The notes beneath the pieces are model-generated. The model had not been told where the DNA came from, made no database searches, and saw only the letters and a list, made by a program, of their open reading frames with translations. From NCBI GenBank assembly GCA_963843285.1, contig CAWJJO010000012.1:62001-126000 (forward strand): a DNA stretch of 64,000 nucleotides, written 5' to 3'. Shown one piece after another: positions 1 to 8,603 of the stretch. The translations under genes were made by a program, and so were the position numbers. The stretch is from CAZDDB01 sp963843285 (lineage in GTDB: Bacteria > Acidobacteriota > HRBIN11 > JAKEFK01). The number at the start of each line of letters is the position of its first letter. Within the stretch, counting starts at the first letter, position 1.

Positions 1-25
1 TCCGCTGTGCCAGTCTTTCCCGCAA

Positions 26-1090
26 CTAATAACGATCGAAGTAATCCTGGATCTTCTTTGCGTCTGTTGTTTTCAATAACGCCAGTTGCAGAAGCGCGCG
101 CGCCTTGGGTGGATTGAGCTCCATGGAGGCGACTGTTCCGATCTTGTCGTCATCGACTTCGATATTCCTTCGGATGATGCCGCCGTTTGTACGGGAAGAT
201 CGCACCACTACGACACCCTTTGCGATCGCGCGTTTCACAGCATCCATAGCAGGCGCCGTCATGTTTCCGTCGCCTACTCCAGCGATTACTAATCCTTTTG
301 CGCCTTTTTCAACTGCCGAGTCGATCAAGTCCGGTGACATGTTTGCGTGCGCATAAATGATGTCTACACGCGGTAGAGGTTTGCCGGTAACAATCGCCAG
401 TTCGCTATTTTTCGTATGCACCTGCGCAGGAGTGCGATACCAGATTGTTTTGCCAAAGAGAACCGCGCCCACGAGTCCGGCCTCGCTTGAGCTGAATGTT
501 GCCACATCCGTTGTATGCCCTTTGACTACGTCATGGGCAGAGTGGATGTCATCATCAATGGCCACGAGCACACCACGCCCGCGCGCTGTCGGATCGGCTG
601 CAATCGCCACCGCGTTATAAATGTTCAGCGGACCGTCCGCGCTCATCGCTGTGGATGGTCGCATGGAACCGGTCATCACCACAGGCTTATCGCTCTTGAT
701 TACAAGCTGTAGAAAGTACGATGTTTCCTCCAGCGTGTCGGTTCCATGAGTGATCGCCACGCCATCCACATCCGGAGACGCCAGAAGCTCATTGACGCGA
801 TTTGCGAGCTTGATCCACACTTCGTCATTCATGTCCTGACTACCGATGCTTGCGACCTGTTCGCCTTTCACATCTGCAACATCCTTCAGCTGTGGCACAG
901 CCTGAATCAGTATGTCTACGCCGACAGCGCCGGACTGATATCCGGCTTCCGTTGCGGACGCAGCCGAACCCGCAATCGTTCCGCCTGTTGCAACAATCAC
1001 AATTCTTGGTTTCTTGGCTCCCTGAGCATACGAAGCGCATGCGAACAGGGCAACGAGACTAATGACACTGATGATTTTGAATGTTTTCAT
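26..1090 (-). CDS. ansB: Type II (exported) L-asparaginase
   Basis: Hydrolyses L-asparagine to aspartate and ammonia, here most likely in the periplasm. The 354-residue product starts with a clear signal peptide (hydrophobic core at residues 5-18, probable cleavage after SYA, residue 22). TGGTIAG at 35-41 carries the catalytic Thr and HGTDT at 115-119 holds the second conserved Thr-Asp pair of the asparaginase/glutaminase family. Length is normal. AGGAG lies just upstream of the ATG. It is the last gene of a three-gene operon: 17 bp separate it from the aspartase stop, so its product, aspartate, is the substrate of its neighbour. Expression probably depends on the sigma-54 promoter in front of the carrier gene. 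Some glutaminase activity is possible, as is usual in the family. Confidence 0.93.
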   Translation of the reverse strand: MKTFKIISVISLVALFACASYAQGAKKPRIVIVATGGTIAGSAASATEAGYQSGAVGVDILIQAVPQLKDVADVKGEQVASIGSQDMNDEVWIKLANRVNELLASPDVDGVAITHGTDTLEETSYFLQLVIKSDKPVVMTGSMRPSTAMSADGPLNIYNAVAIAADPTARGRGVLVAIDDDIHSAHDVVKGHTTDVATFSSSEAGLVGAVLFGKTIWYRTPAQVHTKNSELAIVTGKPLPRVDIIYAHANMSPDLIDSAVEKGAKGLVIAGVGDGNMTAPAMDAVKRAIAKGVVVVRSSRTNGGIIRRNIEVDDDKIGTVASMELNPPKARALLQLALLKTTDAKKIQDYFDRY

Positions 1091-1107
1091 AAGTATCTCC
1101 TATCAAT

Positions 1108-2583
1108 TCACTTTTTTTCATACTGCTTGGGATCCAGTCCGGTCAGCTTCACAGGATCCAGCAAGTCACGGATCTGATCTTCGGTCAGGATCTTTTTTTC
1201 ACGTATGATCTGCAGAATTCCCTTCCCTGAGGAATAAGCTTCTTTCGCCAGTTCGGTTGCCTTTTCGTAACCAATGACCGGATTCAAGGCCGTGACAATA
1301 CCGACGGTCTTTTCCATGTACTCTTCCAGCACTTTTTCATTGACCGTGATTCCATCCACGCAGAGCGTACGGAAAGTTCTCGATGTGGTGTACAGCAAGT
1401 GCTGCGATTCCATGATGTTCAGGGCCTCCAGCGGTTCGTACGCATTCAACTGAAGCTGTCCGCTATGAGCCGCAAGGTTGACGCCGTAGTCGTTGCCCAT
1501 CACACGGAATGCAACGAGGTTCACGAGCTCCGGAATTACAGGATTGACCTTTCCCGGCATGATGGAAGATCCCGGTTGCATCGCGGGTAGTTTGATCTCA
1601 TTGAGTCCGGCGCGAGGTCCGGAACCGAGCAGGATCAAATCCCCTGCAATTTTGGAAAGCTTCACCGCCACGCTTCGAAGGGCTGACGAATAAACCACAA
1701 ATCCCTGTTGCTCCCATGTAGCTGCAATCATGTCTTTTGCGGGAACAATGGGCTTACCGGTCAACTGCGCCAGGTGGGCGGCGCACTTCTCCGAGTAGCC
1801 TTTCGGAACATTCAGACCGGTGCCGATTGCGGTCGCGCCCATGTTGACTGCGTACAAATATTTTTCCGAATCACGCAGCAGCGCGATTTCGCTTTCCAGC
1901 GACGCGGCAAACGCATGGAATTCCTGTCCTACCGTCATGGGGACGGCATCCTGCATTTCCGTGCGCCCCATTTTTACGATCCGCAGGAACGCGTCTCCTT
2001 TCACACGAAACGATGCCGCAAGCCTTTCCAGCTCCTCTATCAGCTTGTCGTTGCGCAACAGAAAAGCGACTTTCAACGCGGTCGGGTAGGAATCGTTGGT
2101 CGACTGCGACATGTTCAGATCATCATGCGGCTCCACGATCTCGTATTCGCCTTTCTTGTGGCCACTCATCTCCAGCGCAACGTTGGCAAGAACTTCGTTG
2201 GCGTTCATGTTGGTGGAAGTGCCGGCGCCGCCCTGGTAGAAGTCCACCTGAAACTGATCGTGATACTTTCCCTTCAGGACCGCATCGCACGCTTTCTCAA
2301 TTGCATCCAGCTTGATCTGATTCAGAGCGCCCACATCATGGTTCGCGCGCGCCGCGGCGAGTTTCACGATCGCCCATGCTTCCACGAAGCCCGGATAATG
2401 ATTGATGGCAACGCCGGAGATCTGAAAATTTTCAAGAGCCCGCGCCGTCTGGACTCCGTAGTACGCCTCCGCCGGAACCTGCTTTTCTCCAAGAAGGTCC
2501 TTTTCTACGCGGAATTGTTCCTCCGCATACGCGAAACCTGTGATCGATAATATGAGTATGAATAGAATAGTTATACATTTCAT
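1108..2583 (-). CDS. aspA: Aspartate ammonia-lyase with a signal peptide
   Basis: Converts L-aspartate to fumarate and ammonia. The fumarase/aspartase superfamily motifs are all present: GTSTNMNANE (121-130), SQSTNDSYPT (159-168) and the flexible catalytic loop GSSIMPGKVNP (338-348) with the general-base Ser. The 491 residues exceed usual aspartase (about 470) by an N-terminal signal peptide (MKCITILFILILSITGFAYA, cut near residue 20), after which the normal enzyme begins (FRVEKDLLGEKQVP). Export is unusual, since family members are normally cytoplasmic. It lies between a dicarboxylate carrier and an exported asparaginase, with AGGAGG before the ATG and a 10-bp gap to the carrier. Aspartase rather than fumarase is favoured by the asparaginase context and the sequence style; class II fumarase is the alternative. 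Confidence 0.9.
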   Translation of the reverse strand: MKCITILFILILSITGFAYAEEQFRVEKDLLGEKQVPAEAYYGVQTARALENFQISGVAINHYPGFVEAWAIVKLAAARANHDVGALNQIKLDAIEKACDAVLKGKYHDQFQVDFYQGGAGTSTNMNANEVLANVALEMSGHKKGEYEIVEPHDDLNMSQSTNDSYPTALKVAFLLRNDKLIEELERLAASFRVKGDAFLRIVKMGRTEMQDAVPMTVGQEFHAFAASLESEIALLRDSEKYLYAVNMGATAIGTGLNVPKGYSEKCAAHLAQLTGKPIVPAKDMIAATWEQQGFVVYSSALRSVAVKLSKIAGDLILLGSGPRAGLNEIKLPAMQPGSSIMPGKVNPVIPELVNLVAFRVMGNDYGVNLAAHSGQLQLNAYEPLEALNIMESQHLLYTTSRTFRTLCVDGITVNEKVLEEYMEKTVGIVTALNPVIGYEKATELAKEAYSSGKGILQIIREKKILTEDQIRDLLDPVKLTGLDPKQYEKK

Positions 2584-2593
2584 AGAACCTCCT

Positions 2594-3928
2594 TCATTTC
2601 AAAAACAGTGAGCTCAAAAACAGAGCAGCGCCCGTAGATACGATCGTCGTCACAATTCCCGGGATCATGAAACTGTGGTTGAGCAGATACTTTCCGATCC
2701 GTGTCGTCCCAGTTTGATCAAAAGAAACGGCGGCCAGGATCGTGCCGTATGTGGGCAGGAAGAAAAGGCCATTCACAGCGGGATAGGCCCCGATCATCTC
2801 CTTCGCTCCCAGTCCAAGAGTGATCCCCACCGGCGCAAGGATCGCAATCGTAGCCGCCGGGCTGAACAGCAGGATCGATAACGTGAACAAGCCTGCAGCA
2901 AAAATCCATGGATGTGATTGAATTGTGGACGAAATGCCTTGCACAATTGCGCTCTGATTTGCTTCAAAAAACGACGATCCCAGCCAGGAAACTCCCAGGA
3001 TCGAAATCAGTGCCACCAGCCCTCCTTTCATCATGCTTCCCTTCACCGCGGCTTCGGGACTCGCTTTGAAAAGAACCATCATGACTCCTGCCGCAGAAAG
3101 CATCAGAATCATGATTGCTCTGCCCATCTCCACCTGACCGGTCTCTGTAACACCCTCAGTAACTTTTTCATACAGAGGACGCAGCCCGGGAAAGATTCCG
3201 ATCGCCACAACCGAAAGAATGGCGATCACAAAGACAATGCAGGAGCCAATCGCCCGCGTGCGGGCCTGACCTTCCAGCGGAGCAGCTTGCTCGACCGACT
3301 TTACTTTTCCTTCTTCCAGGCGTTTCAAGTATTCCGGATCCTGGTCAAGCTCTTTTCCTTTCCACCAAACGGATATGATTCCCGCTGCGACACCAAGGAT
3401 CGTTGATGGAATGATCACCATCAGAATCTGAGTCAAACCGACATTCTTTGCCGCCAGCACACCAGACAGCGCCACAGTAACGGCAGAGACGGGGGAAGCA
3501 ATGACGCCCTGGAGCGATGCTATGACACTGATCGACATCGGGCGCTCCGGGCGGATTCCCGCGCGGCGGGACACTTCGGCGATGACCGGCAGTAATGCGT
3601 AAATCACATGTTGAGTACCGGCCGCAAACACAAGGATGTATGTAACCAGAGGTCCGAGAAACGTAATCTGGCGCGGCTTTCGTCGCAGAATCTTTTCCGC
3701 AGTTTGAACCAGAAAATCAAGACCACCTGCGGCTTGCATCACGGAGAGTGCCGTAATGACCGCAATGATCATTCCCAGTACCGTACCGGGTGGGGATCCC
3801 GGCGGAAGCTGGAACACGAAAACAAAAACCATCAAACCGAAACCCGCAATTGTTCCAAGGCCAATGCCCCCGATGCGCGCGCCAATCACAATGCATGCTA
3901 AAAACAGTATCAGTTCAATCCAAAACAC
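2594..3928 (-). CDS. DcuA/DcuB-family anaerobic C4-dicarboxylate transporter
   Basis: Inner-membrane carrier of the Dcu family, which exchanges or takes up fumarate, malate and aspartate against succinate, typically during fumarate respiration. About ten to twelve hydrophobic helices run through the 445 residues, and the N-terminus (FWIELILFLACIVIGARIGG) matches the Dcu start. Family-typical stretches include AAGTQHVIYALLPVI and ASLQGVIASPVSA. I place the start at the GTG at 3928, because a TTG at 3943 would fall at the predicted transcription start and GGAGAG lies just before the GTG; the codon is therefore a little uncertain. First gene of the operon with aspartase and asparaginase: fumarate made outside could be imported in exchange for succinate. 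The sigma-54 promoter at 3956-3970 leaves a leader of about 16 nt. Confidence 0.88.
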   Translation of the reverse strand: MFWIELILFLACIVIGARIGGIGLGTIAGFGLMVFVFVFQLPPGSPPGTVLGMIIAVITALSVMQAAGGLDFLVQTAEKILRRKPRQITFLGPLVTYILVFAAGTQHVIYALLPVIAEVSRRAGIRPERPMSISVIASLQGVIASPVSAVTVALSGVLAAKNVGLTQILMVIIPSTILGVAAGIISVWWKGKELDQDPEYLKRLEEGKVKSVEQAAPLEGQARTRAIGSCIVFVIAILSVVAIGIFPGLRPLYEKVTEGVTETGQVEMGRAIMILMLSAAGVMMVLFKASPEAAVKGSMMKGGLVALISILGVSWLGSSFFEANQSAIVQGISSTIQSHPWIFAAGLFTLSILLFSPAATIAILAPVGITLGLGAKEMIGAYPAVNGLFFLPTYGTILAAVSFDQTGTTRIGKYLLNHSFMIPGIVTTIVSTGAALFLSSLFLK

Positions 3929-3955
3929 ATTCTCTCCATGCAATGCAGCTTCAGT

Positions 3956-3970
3956 GCAAACTCAGTGCCA
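3956..3970 (-). promoter_or_regulatory. Sigma-54 promoter of the dcu-aspA-ansB operon
   Basis: Read on the minus strand: TGGCACTGAGTTTGC, a perfect -24 (TGGCAC) and -12 (TTGC) pair with the required spacing. Predicted transcription start is near 3944. The paired operator at 4080-4115 lies 140-165 bp upstream. Confidence 0.85.
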
Positions 3971-3987
3971 AGCGATGCAGCATTGTG

Positions 3988-4061
3988 GTAGGGGCGGGGC
4001 TTGTCCCCGCCCGCTTGAGAGGCGCAAATCTTGAGTGGGCGACCACAAGGGTCGCCCCTAC
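3988..4061. repeat. Twin-hairpin palindromic repeat (REP/MITE-like)
   Basis: A 74-bp unit with inverted ends GTAGGGGCG / CGCCCCTAC. Inside are two hairpins: GGGCGGGG-CTTGT-CCCCGCCC and GGGCGACC-ACAAG-GGTCGCCC. The form is that of short dispersed palindromic repeats. It sits between two divergent sigma-54 promoters, 18 bp upstream of the dicarboxylate promoter. Confidence 0.75.
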
Positions 4062-4079
4062 AGATTACTCTGATACAAA

Positions 4080-4115
4080 GTCCGGTATGTCGTAGCAGCC
4101 TCCGGTATTGCGGAG
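4080..4115. promoter_or_regulatory. Paired 16-bp operator between divergent sigma-54 promoters
   Basis: Two imperfect palindromes start exactly 20 bp apart: GTCCGGTATGTCGTAG (4080-4095) and CTCCGGTATTGCGGAG (4100-4115). The second has arms CTCCG/CGGAG around six bases. Centres are about 150 and 130 bp upstream of the efflux-operon start and about 143-163 bp upstream of the dcu start, suitable for a sigma-54 enhancer-binding protein. Confidence 0.72.
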
Positions 4116-4210
4116 ATGGACGGTCATGAAGCGGAGGATTCGATTCCTTAATTTCTTTTTGATTCTGTACATACCGGCGCTTCGGGGTTATCCTTAGTTC
4201 ACCGAGAGAC

Positions 4211-4225
4211 TGGCACATGCTTTGC
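4211..4225 (+). promoter_or_regulatory. Sigma-54 promoter of the RND efflux operon
   Basis: TGGCACATGCTTTGC matches the -24/-12 consensus exactly, with GG at 4212-4213 and GC at 4224-4225. Start of transcription near 4237 leaves a leader of about 25 nt to the ATG at 4262. It also rules out an in-frame ATG at 4217, which lies inside the promoter. Confidence 0.88.
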
Positions 4226-4261
4226 TTAAACGATTTGGGAAGAATCTATCCGAGGTTAAAT

Positions 4262-5422
4262 ATGAAAGACTTTTTTCAGCAAACTTCGTTAGCGGTCATT
4301 TGCACTTTATTTGTTTTCGCATGCAAGAAGGAAGAAGCGCCTCCTCCGCCGCCTCCACCACAGGTGAAGGTCTCAGTTGTCTTGCAGAAATCGGTACCCA
4401 TCTATGTGGAGAACGTTGGTGAAACCGTTGGCGCCTCGGACGTGGAGATTCGGGCACGCGTCGAAGGATTCCTGGAAACAGTCAATTTCGAGGAAGGCTC
4501 GTTTGTGAAGAAAGGACAGCTCCTGTACACGATCGATCCGCAGCCGCTTCGCGCCGCTCTGGCTGAGTCCCAGGGCCGCCTGGCAGAAGCACAAGCAAAC
4601 CTGGCGAAGACACAGCAGGATGTGGCTCGTTACAAACCACTGGTAGAACAGAATGCAATTTCCAAAGAGGAGTACGATACAGCAGTTTCTGCCCAACAGG
4701 CGGCATCTGCTTCCGTGGACGCGGCTCAAGCGTCGGAAAAGGATGCGGAAATCAACCTCGGATATACGAAAGTTTACTCACCAATTGAAGGCCTGGTTGG
4801 AAAAACACAAGTGAAACCCGGCAACCTCGTTGGCCGTGGGGAGAATACCTTGCTTACGGTAATATCCAACATTGACTCGATTCACGTCCGTTCCAACGTC
4901 AGTGAACGGGACTACCTTCGACTTGCTCGCGCCAGAGGCGCAAATCCCCAAAAACGTTCCGATAACTTTGAGCTTGTTCTTGCGGATGGTTCGGTGCACA
5001 ACCATAAAGGAAGTCTTGTATTCGCAGATCGCGCGATCGATCCCAAAACAGGAACACTGGGAATCGAAGCGGCATTCCCAAATCCGGAACATATTGTGCG
5101 GCCCGGTCAATACGGTCGCATTCGCGTAGTTATCGATCAAAAGGAGAACGCAATCCTCGTTCCCCAAACCGCTGTGCAGGAGTTGCAAGGCACTTACAGC
5201 GTCGCAGTGGTTGGCGCGGACAACAAAGTGACGTTGCGTACGGTTCAAGCCGGCGAACGCATCGGCAATTTATGGTTGATCGATTCCGGGTTGAATGCAG
5301 GGGAAAAAGTCGTTGTGGAAGGGCTTCAGAAGGTTCGGGATGGTGTGACTGTGAACCCTACGGTAGTTCCGATCCAGGAAGAGAGCACGTCTCCAACTGC
5401 TTCCACGGCGTCGGCGACATAG
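4262..5422 (+). CDS. RND efflux periplasmic adaptor lipoprotein (AcrA/MexA type)
   Basis: Membrane-fusion protein linking an inner-membrane RND pump to an outer-membrane channel. A lipoprotein signal ends in FVFAC with the lipid-accepting Cys at residue 21, followed by a proline run (about residues 27-33). Then come the barrel and biotinyl-lipoyl halves, an alpha-helical hairpin rich in Ala/Gln/Glu (about 95-170), the second lipoyl half with GLVGKTQVKPGNLVG, and the C-terminal membrane-proximal domain. Start chosen at ATG 4262 because GAGG precedes it and the upstream in-frame ATG lies in the promoter. The pump gene follows after 10 bp and the channel gene after that, a complete tripartite operon. 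The substrate cannot be told from sequence. Confidence 0.92.
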   Translation: MKDFFQQTSLAVICTLFVFACKKEEAPPPPPPPQVKVSVVLQKSVPIYVENVGETVGASDVEIRARVEGFLETVNFEEGSFVKKGQLLYTIDPQPLRAALAESQGRLAEAQANLAKTQQDVARYKPLVEQNAISKEEYDTAVSAQQAASASVDAAQASEKDAEINLGYTKVYSPIEGLVGKTQVKPGNLVGRGENTLLTVISNIDSIHVRSNVSERDYLRLARARGANPQKRSDNFELVLADGSVHNHKGSLVFADRAIDPKTGTLGIEAAFPNPEHIVRPGQYGRIRVVIDQKENAILVPQTAVQELQGTYSVAVVGADNKVTLRTVQAGERIGNLWLIDSGLNAGEKVVVEGLQKVRDGVTVNPTVVPIQEESTSPTASTASAT

Positions 5423-5432
5423 GAGGAAGAAT

Positions 5433-8400
5433 ATGTCTGAATTTTTTATCCGTCGTCCCATTGTCGCCATCGTGATCTCCATCGTCATTGTGATTATGGG
5501 AGCCTTCACACTGAAGGGTCTCAGCTTCGAAATGTACCCGTTTCTGGCGCCGCCCATGATTCGTGTAACTGCCAACTATGTAGGCGCTTCTGCCGTTGCG
5601 GTGGAACAATCGGTGGCTACTCCGATTGAACAGGAAGTCAACGGTGTAGAAGGAATGATCTACATGAAGTCCTCCAATACCAGTGATGGACGTATGCAGC
5701 TGGACGTCAACTTTGAAGTTGGAACGAATCAGGACACTGCAAACGTCCTGACACAAAACCGCGTTTCGGCAGCGCAGGCGCGTCTGCCTCAGGAAGTGAT
5801 TGCCCAGGGCGTTACTGTGAAGAAGCAGAGCCCCAGTATTTTGATGATCATTTCCGTAAATTCACCGAAAGGGACTTATGACGGCCAATTCCTGATCAAC
5901 TATTGCAGCATCAACTTGCGCGATCAGCTTCTTCGTATTCCCGGGATCGCCCAGGTGGATCTTTTCGGAGGAACCGATTACGGAATGCGCATTTGGCTTT
6001 ATCCCGATAAGCTTGCCAATTTTGACTTGACTCCCGCAGATGTGATTTCTTCCATCAAAGAACAGAACCTGCAGGCGCCGGGCGGCCGTGTCGGGGCGGC
6101 GCCCTCCCCGAAGGATCAGGCATTCACCTATACCGTCAGCGCGCCCGGACGTCTGGTGAATCCGGAGGAATTCGGCAACATTATCATCCGTGAATCGGCA
6201 GGCGGAGCTCAGGTCCGGATTAAAGATGTTGGGAAGAGTCGAGCTCGGGTCGCAGGACTACAACTCATTTCGGAAGACTCAACGGAAAGCCGGCAGGCTC
6301 CATGGCCGTTTATTTGTTGCCGGGAGCCAATCAGTTGAAGGCTTCCGAAGCAATCTATGAAACGATGCATCGGGCGAAGGGATTGTTCCCGCCCGATATG
6401 GACTACGAGATTGTTTACGATACGACTCCAGCTGTGGAAGCCTCGATTCATGAGATCAAAAAGACGTTCGTAGAAGCGATCATCTTGGTTACTCTGGTTG
6501 TTTTCATATTTCTACAAAATTTTCGAGCAACCTTTATTCCTCTTCTTACGGTCCCTGTTTCTTTGATCGGGACCTTCATCTTTTTCCCGACGCTTGGATT
6601 CTCGGTAAATACGCTGTCCATGTTCGGTCTGGTACTCGCCATTGGAATTGTCGTTGACGATGCCATTGTCGTGGTGGAAGCGGTCATGCACCACATAGAA
6701 CATGGCATGAATCCGAAAGAAGCCACGCAGCAGGCGATGAAGGAAGTGACGGCGCCGGTCATCGGAATTGCATTGATTCTGTGTGCTGTGTTCGTTCCGG
6801 TCGCATTTTTGGGCGGCTTGACCGGACGTATGTATCAGCAGTTTGCATTAACCATTGCGATCTCCGTGCTCCTGTCAGCTTTTAATGCCCTGTCGTTGTC
6901 TCCTGCTCTTGCCGCGATGCTGCTGAAACCCGCGAAGCACGGCCCGGCAAGAGGACCGCTGGGGAAATTCTTTGCGCTCTTCAATCGCGCGTTTGATAAG
7001 ACGACAACCGGATACGTGAGCATATCAAAATTGCTTGTGCGCAAATCGATTCTAACCATCTTGATTGTTGGTGTTGTTGTTTTCTTTGTGGTATTCCTGG
7101 GAAAGCAATTACCGGCCGGGTTCATACCTGAGGAAGATCAAGGACTGGTGGGTGTCAACGTACAACTTCCTCCCGCCGCTTCCCTGGAACGGACGGGCGC
7201 CGTGCTTGCACAGGTCGAGGAAATTCTAGGCAAAACAGAAGCCGTTGAAGCGTTCACGACGATCGGCGGTTTTGGTGTGGTAACCAGCACATATCAACCC
7301 AATTTCGGTACGATCTTTGCACGATTGAAACCCTGGGAAGAACGCCAGACGGAAGAATTGAAAATCAAAGGAATTATGGCGACGCTCCAGCGGCAGTTCT
7401 CCCAGATTCCCGAAGCAATTATCTTTCCTTTTAACATACCGACAATTTCCGGTTTCGGAGCTTCGTCAGGATTCAATTTTCTGCTGCAGGACCGGAGTGG
7501 ATCTCTGAGTGTTGCAGACCTTGGCGATCAAACGAGGATATTCCTGGAGGAAGCACGCAAACGGCCCGAACTGGGAAACCTTTTCACATCGTTCGATCCT
7601 CGCTATCCGCAAGTCAAAGTAGATCTGGATCGTGAAAAGGCGCGCAAACTTGGAGTCCCGGTAAATGATGTTTTCCAGGCGATGTCCGCAGTACTAGGCG
7701 GCTCTTACGTGAATGATTTTAACCGTTTCGGCCGCCTTTATCGTGTGTACGTTCAAGCCGATTCGGACTATCGTCGTAAGCCTGAAAACATAGGCGATAT
7801 CTATGTCCGAAGCAATACCACAGGAGATATGATCCCGCTATCCACCATGATGAAAGTAACTACAGAGCCGGGAACGGAAATTACGACGCGCTTCAACCTC
7901 TTCCGTTCCGTGGAAATCAATGGTGTTTCCGGCCGCGGATTCACTTCCGGACAGTCTCTTGCGGCGCTGGAAGATGTCTTCCACAAAACGATGCCCAAGG
8001 AAATGGGGTTTGCTTACAACCAGTTGTCTTATCAGGAAAAGGTGGCGCCATCCGCGACTCCAACATTTGTTCTTGCAATCGTCTTCGTTTTTCTGCTGCT
8101 CGCAGCTCTTTATGAGAGCTGGAAACTGCCGTGGGCCGTTTTGCTTGGTTCACCGCTGGTCGCGCTGGGAGCATTTTTCGGATGCTGGATCTCGGGCTAT
8201 GACAACAATGTGTACGTGCAGATCGGCTTGATCATGCTGATCGGTCTCGCGGCAAAGAATGCAATCTTGATTGTTGAGTTTGCGAAAGCCAAGCATGAAG
8301 AGGGTATGTCCGTCCAGGATGCTGCGCTGGAATCCGCGCGACTCAGATTCCGTCCGATTCTTATGACTGCCTTTGCATTCATCATGGGAGTTATTCCATT

Positions 8401-8602
8401 GATGCTTGCGAGCGGTTCCGGATCCGGCGCGCAAAACGTAATGGGTACAGCCGTATTCTGGGGAATGTTGATTGCAACCTTCCTCGGTGTTTTCCTGATT
8501 CCAGGAAACTTCGCGTTTATGGAGGGATTAGGAAAGCGAAAGCAAAAGCCAGAACCCGCAGCCGAGCCTCCTACAGTCACCATCGCGCAGGGAGAACACT
8601 GA
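5433..8602 (+). CDS. RND multidrug efflux pump, inner-membrane subunit (AcrB family), two frameshifts here
   Basis: Proton-driven pump of about 1,050 residues. The start (MSEFFIRRPIVAIVISIV), the HAE1-type transmembrane block with GIVVDDAIVVVEA, and the second block ending near GLAAKNAILIVEFA are classic. The frame changes twice in a short stretch: near 6234 (GTTGGGAAGAGTC reads correctly as VGRVELGSQDY if one A is removed) and near 6284 (CGGAAGACTCAAC gives FRRLNGKPAG if one A is removed). Both look like an extra A in GGAAGA, and both halves are otherwise perfectly conserved, so the chromosomal gene is probably intact. AGGAGG precedes the ATG. It is flanked by its adaptor and channel genes. 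Confidence 0.9.
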
Positions 8603-8603
8603 T

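Noticed and set aside
1708..2550. Long open frame on the plus strand
   Set aside because: Lies wholly opposite the aspartase gene, which has complete family motifs; the antisense frame has no start signals or recognisable domain.
4217..4261. Upstream in-frame ATG of the efflux adaptor
   Set aside because: The ATG is inside the sigma-54 promoter, upstream of the predicted transcription start.
6230..6290. Programmed ribosomal frameshifting in the pump gene
   Set aside because: There are two shifts without slippery heptamers, and similar breaks occur across unrelated genes, so sequence error is simpler.
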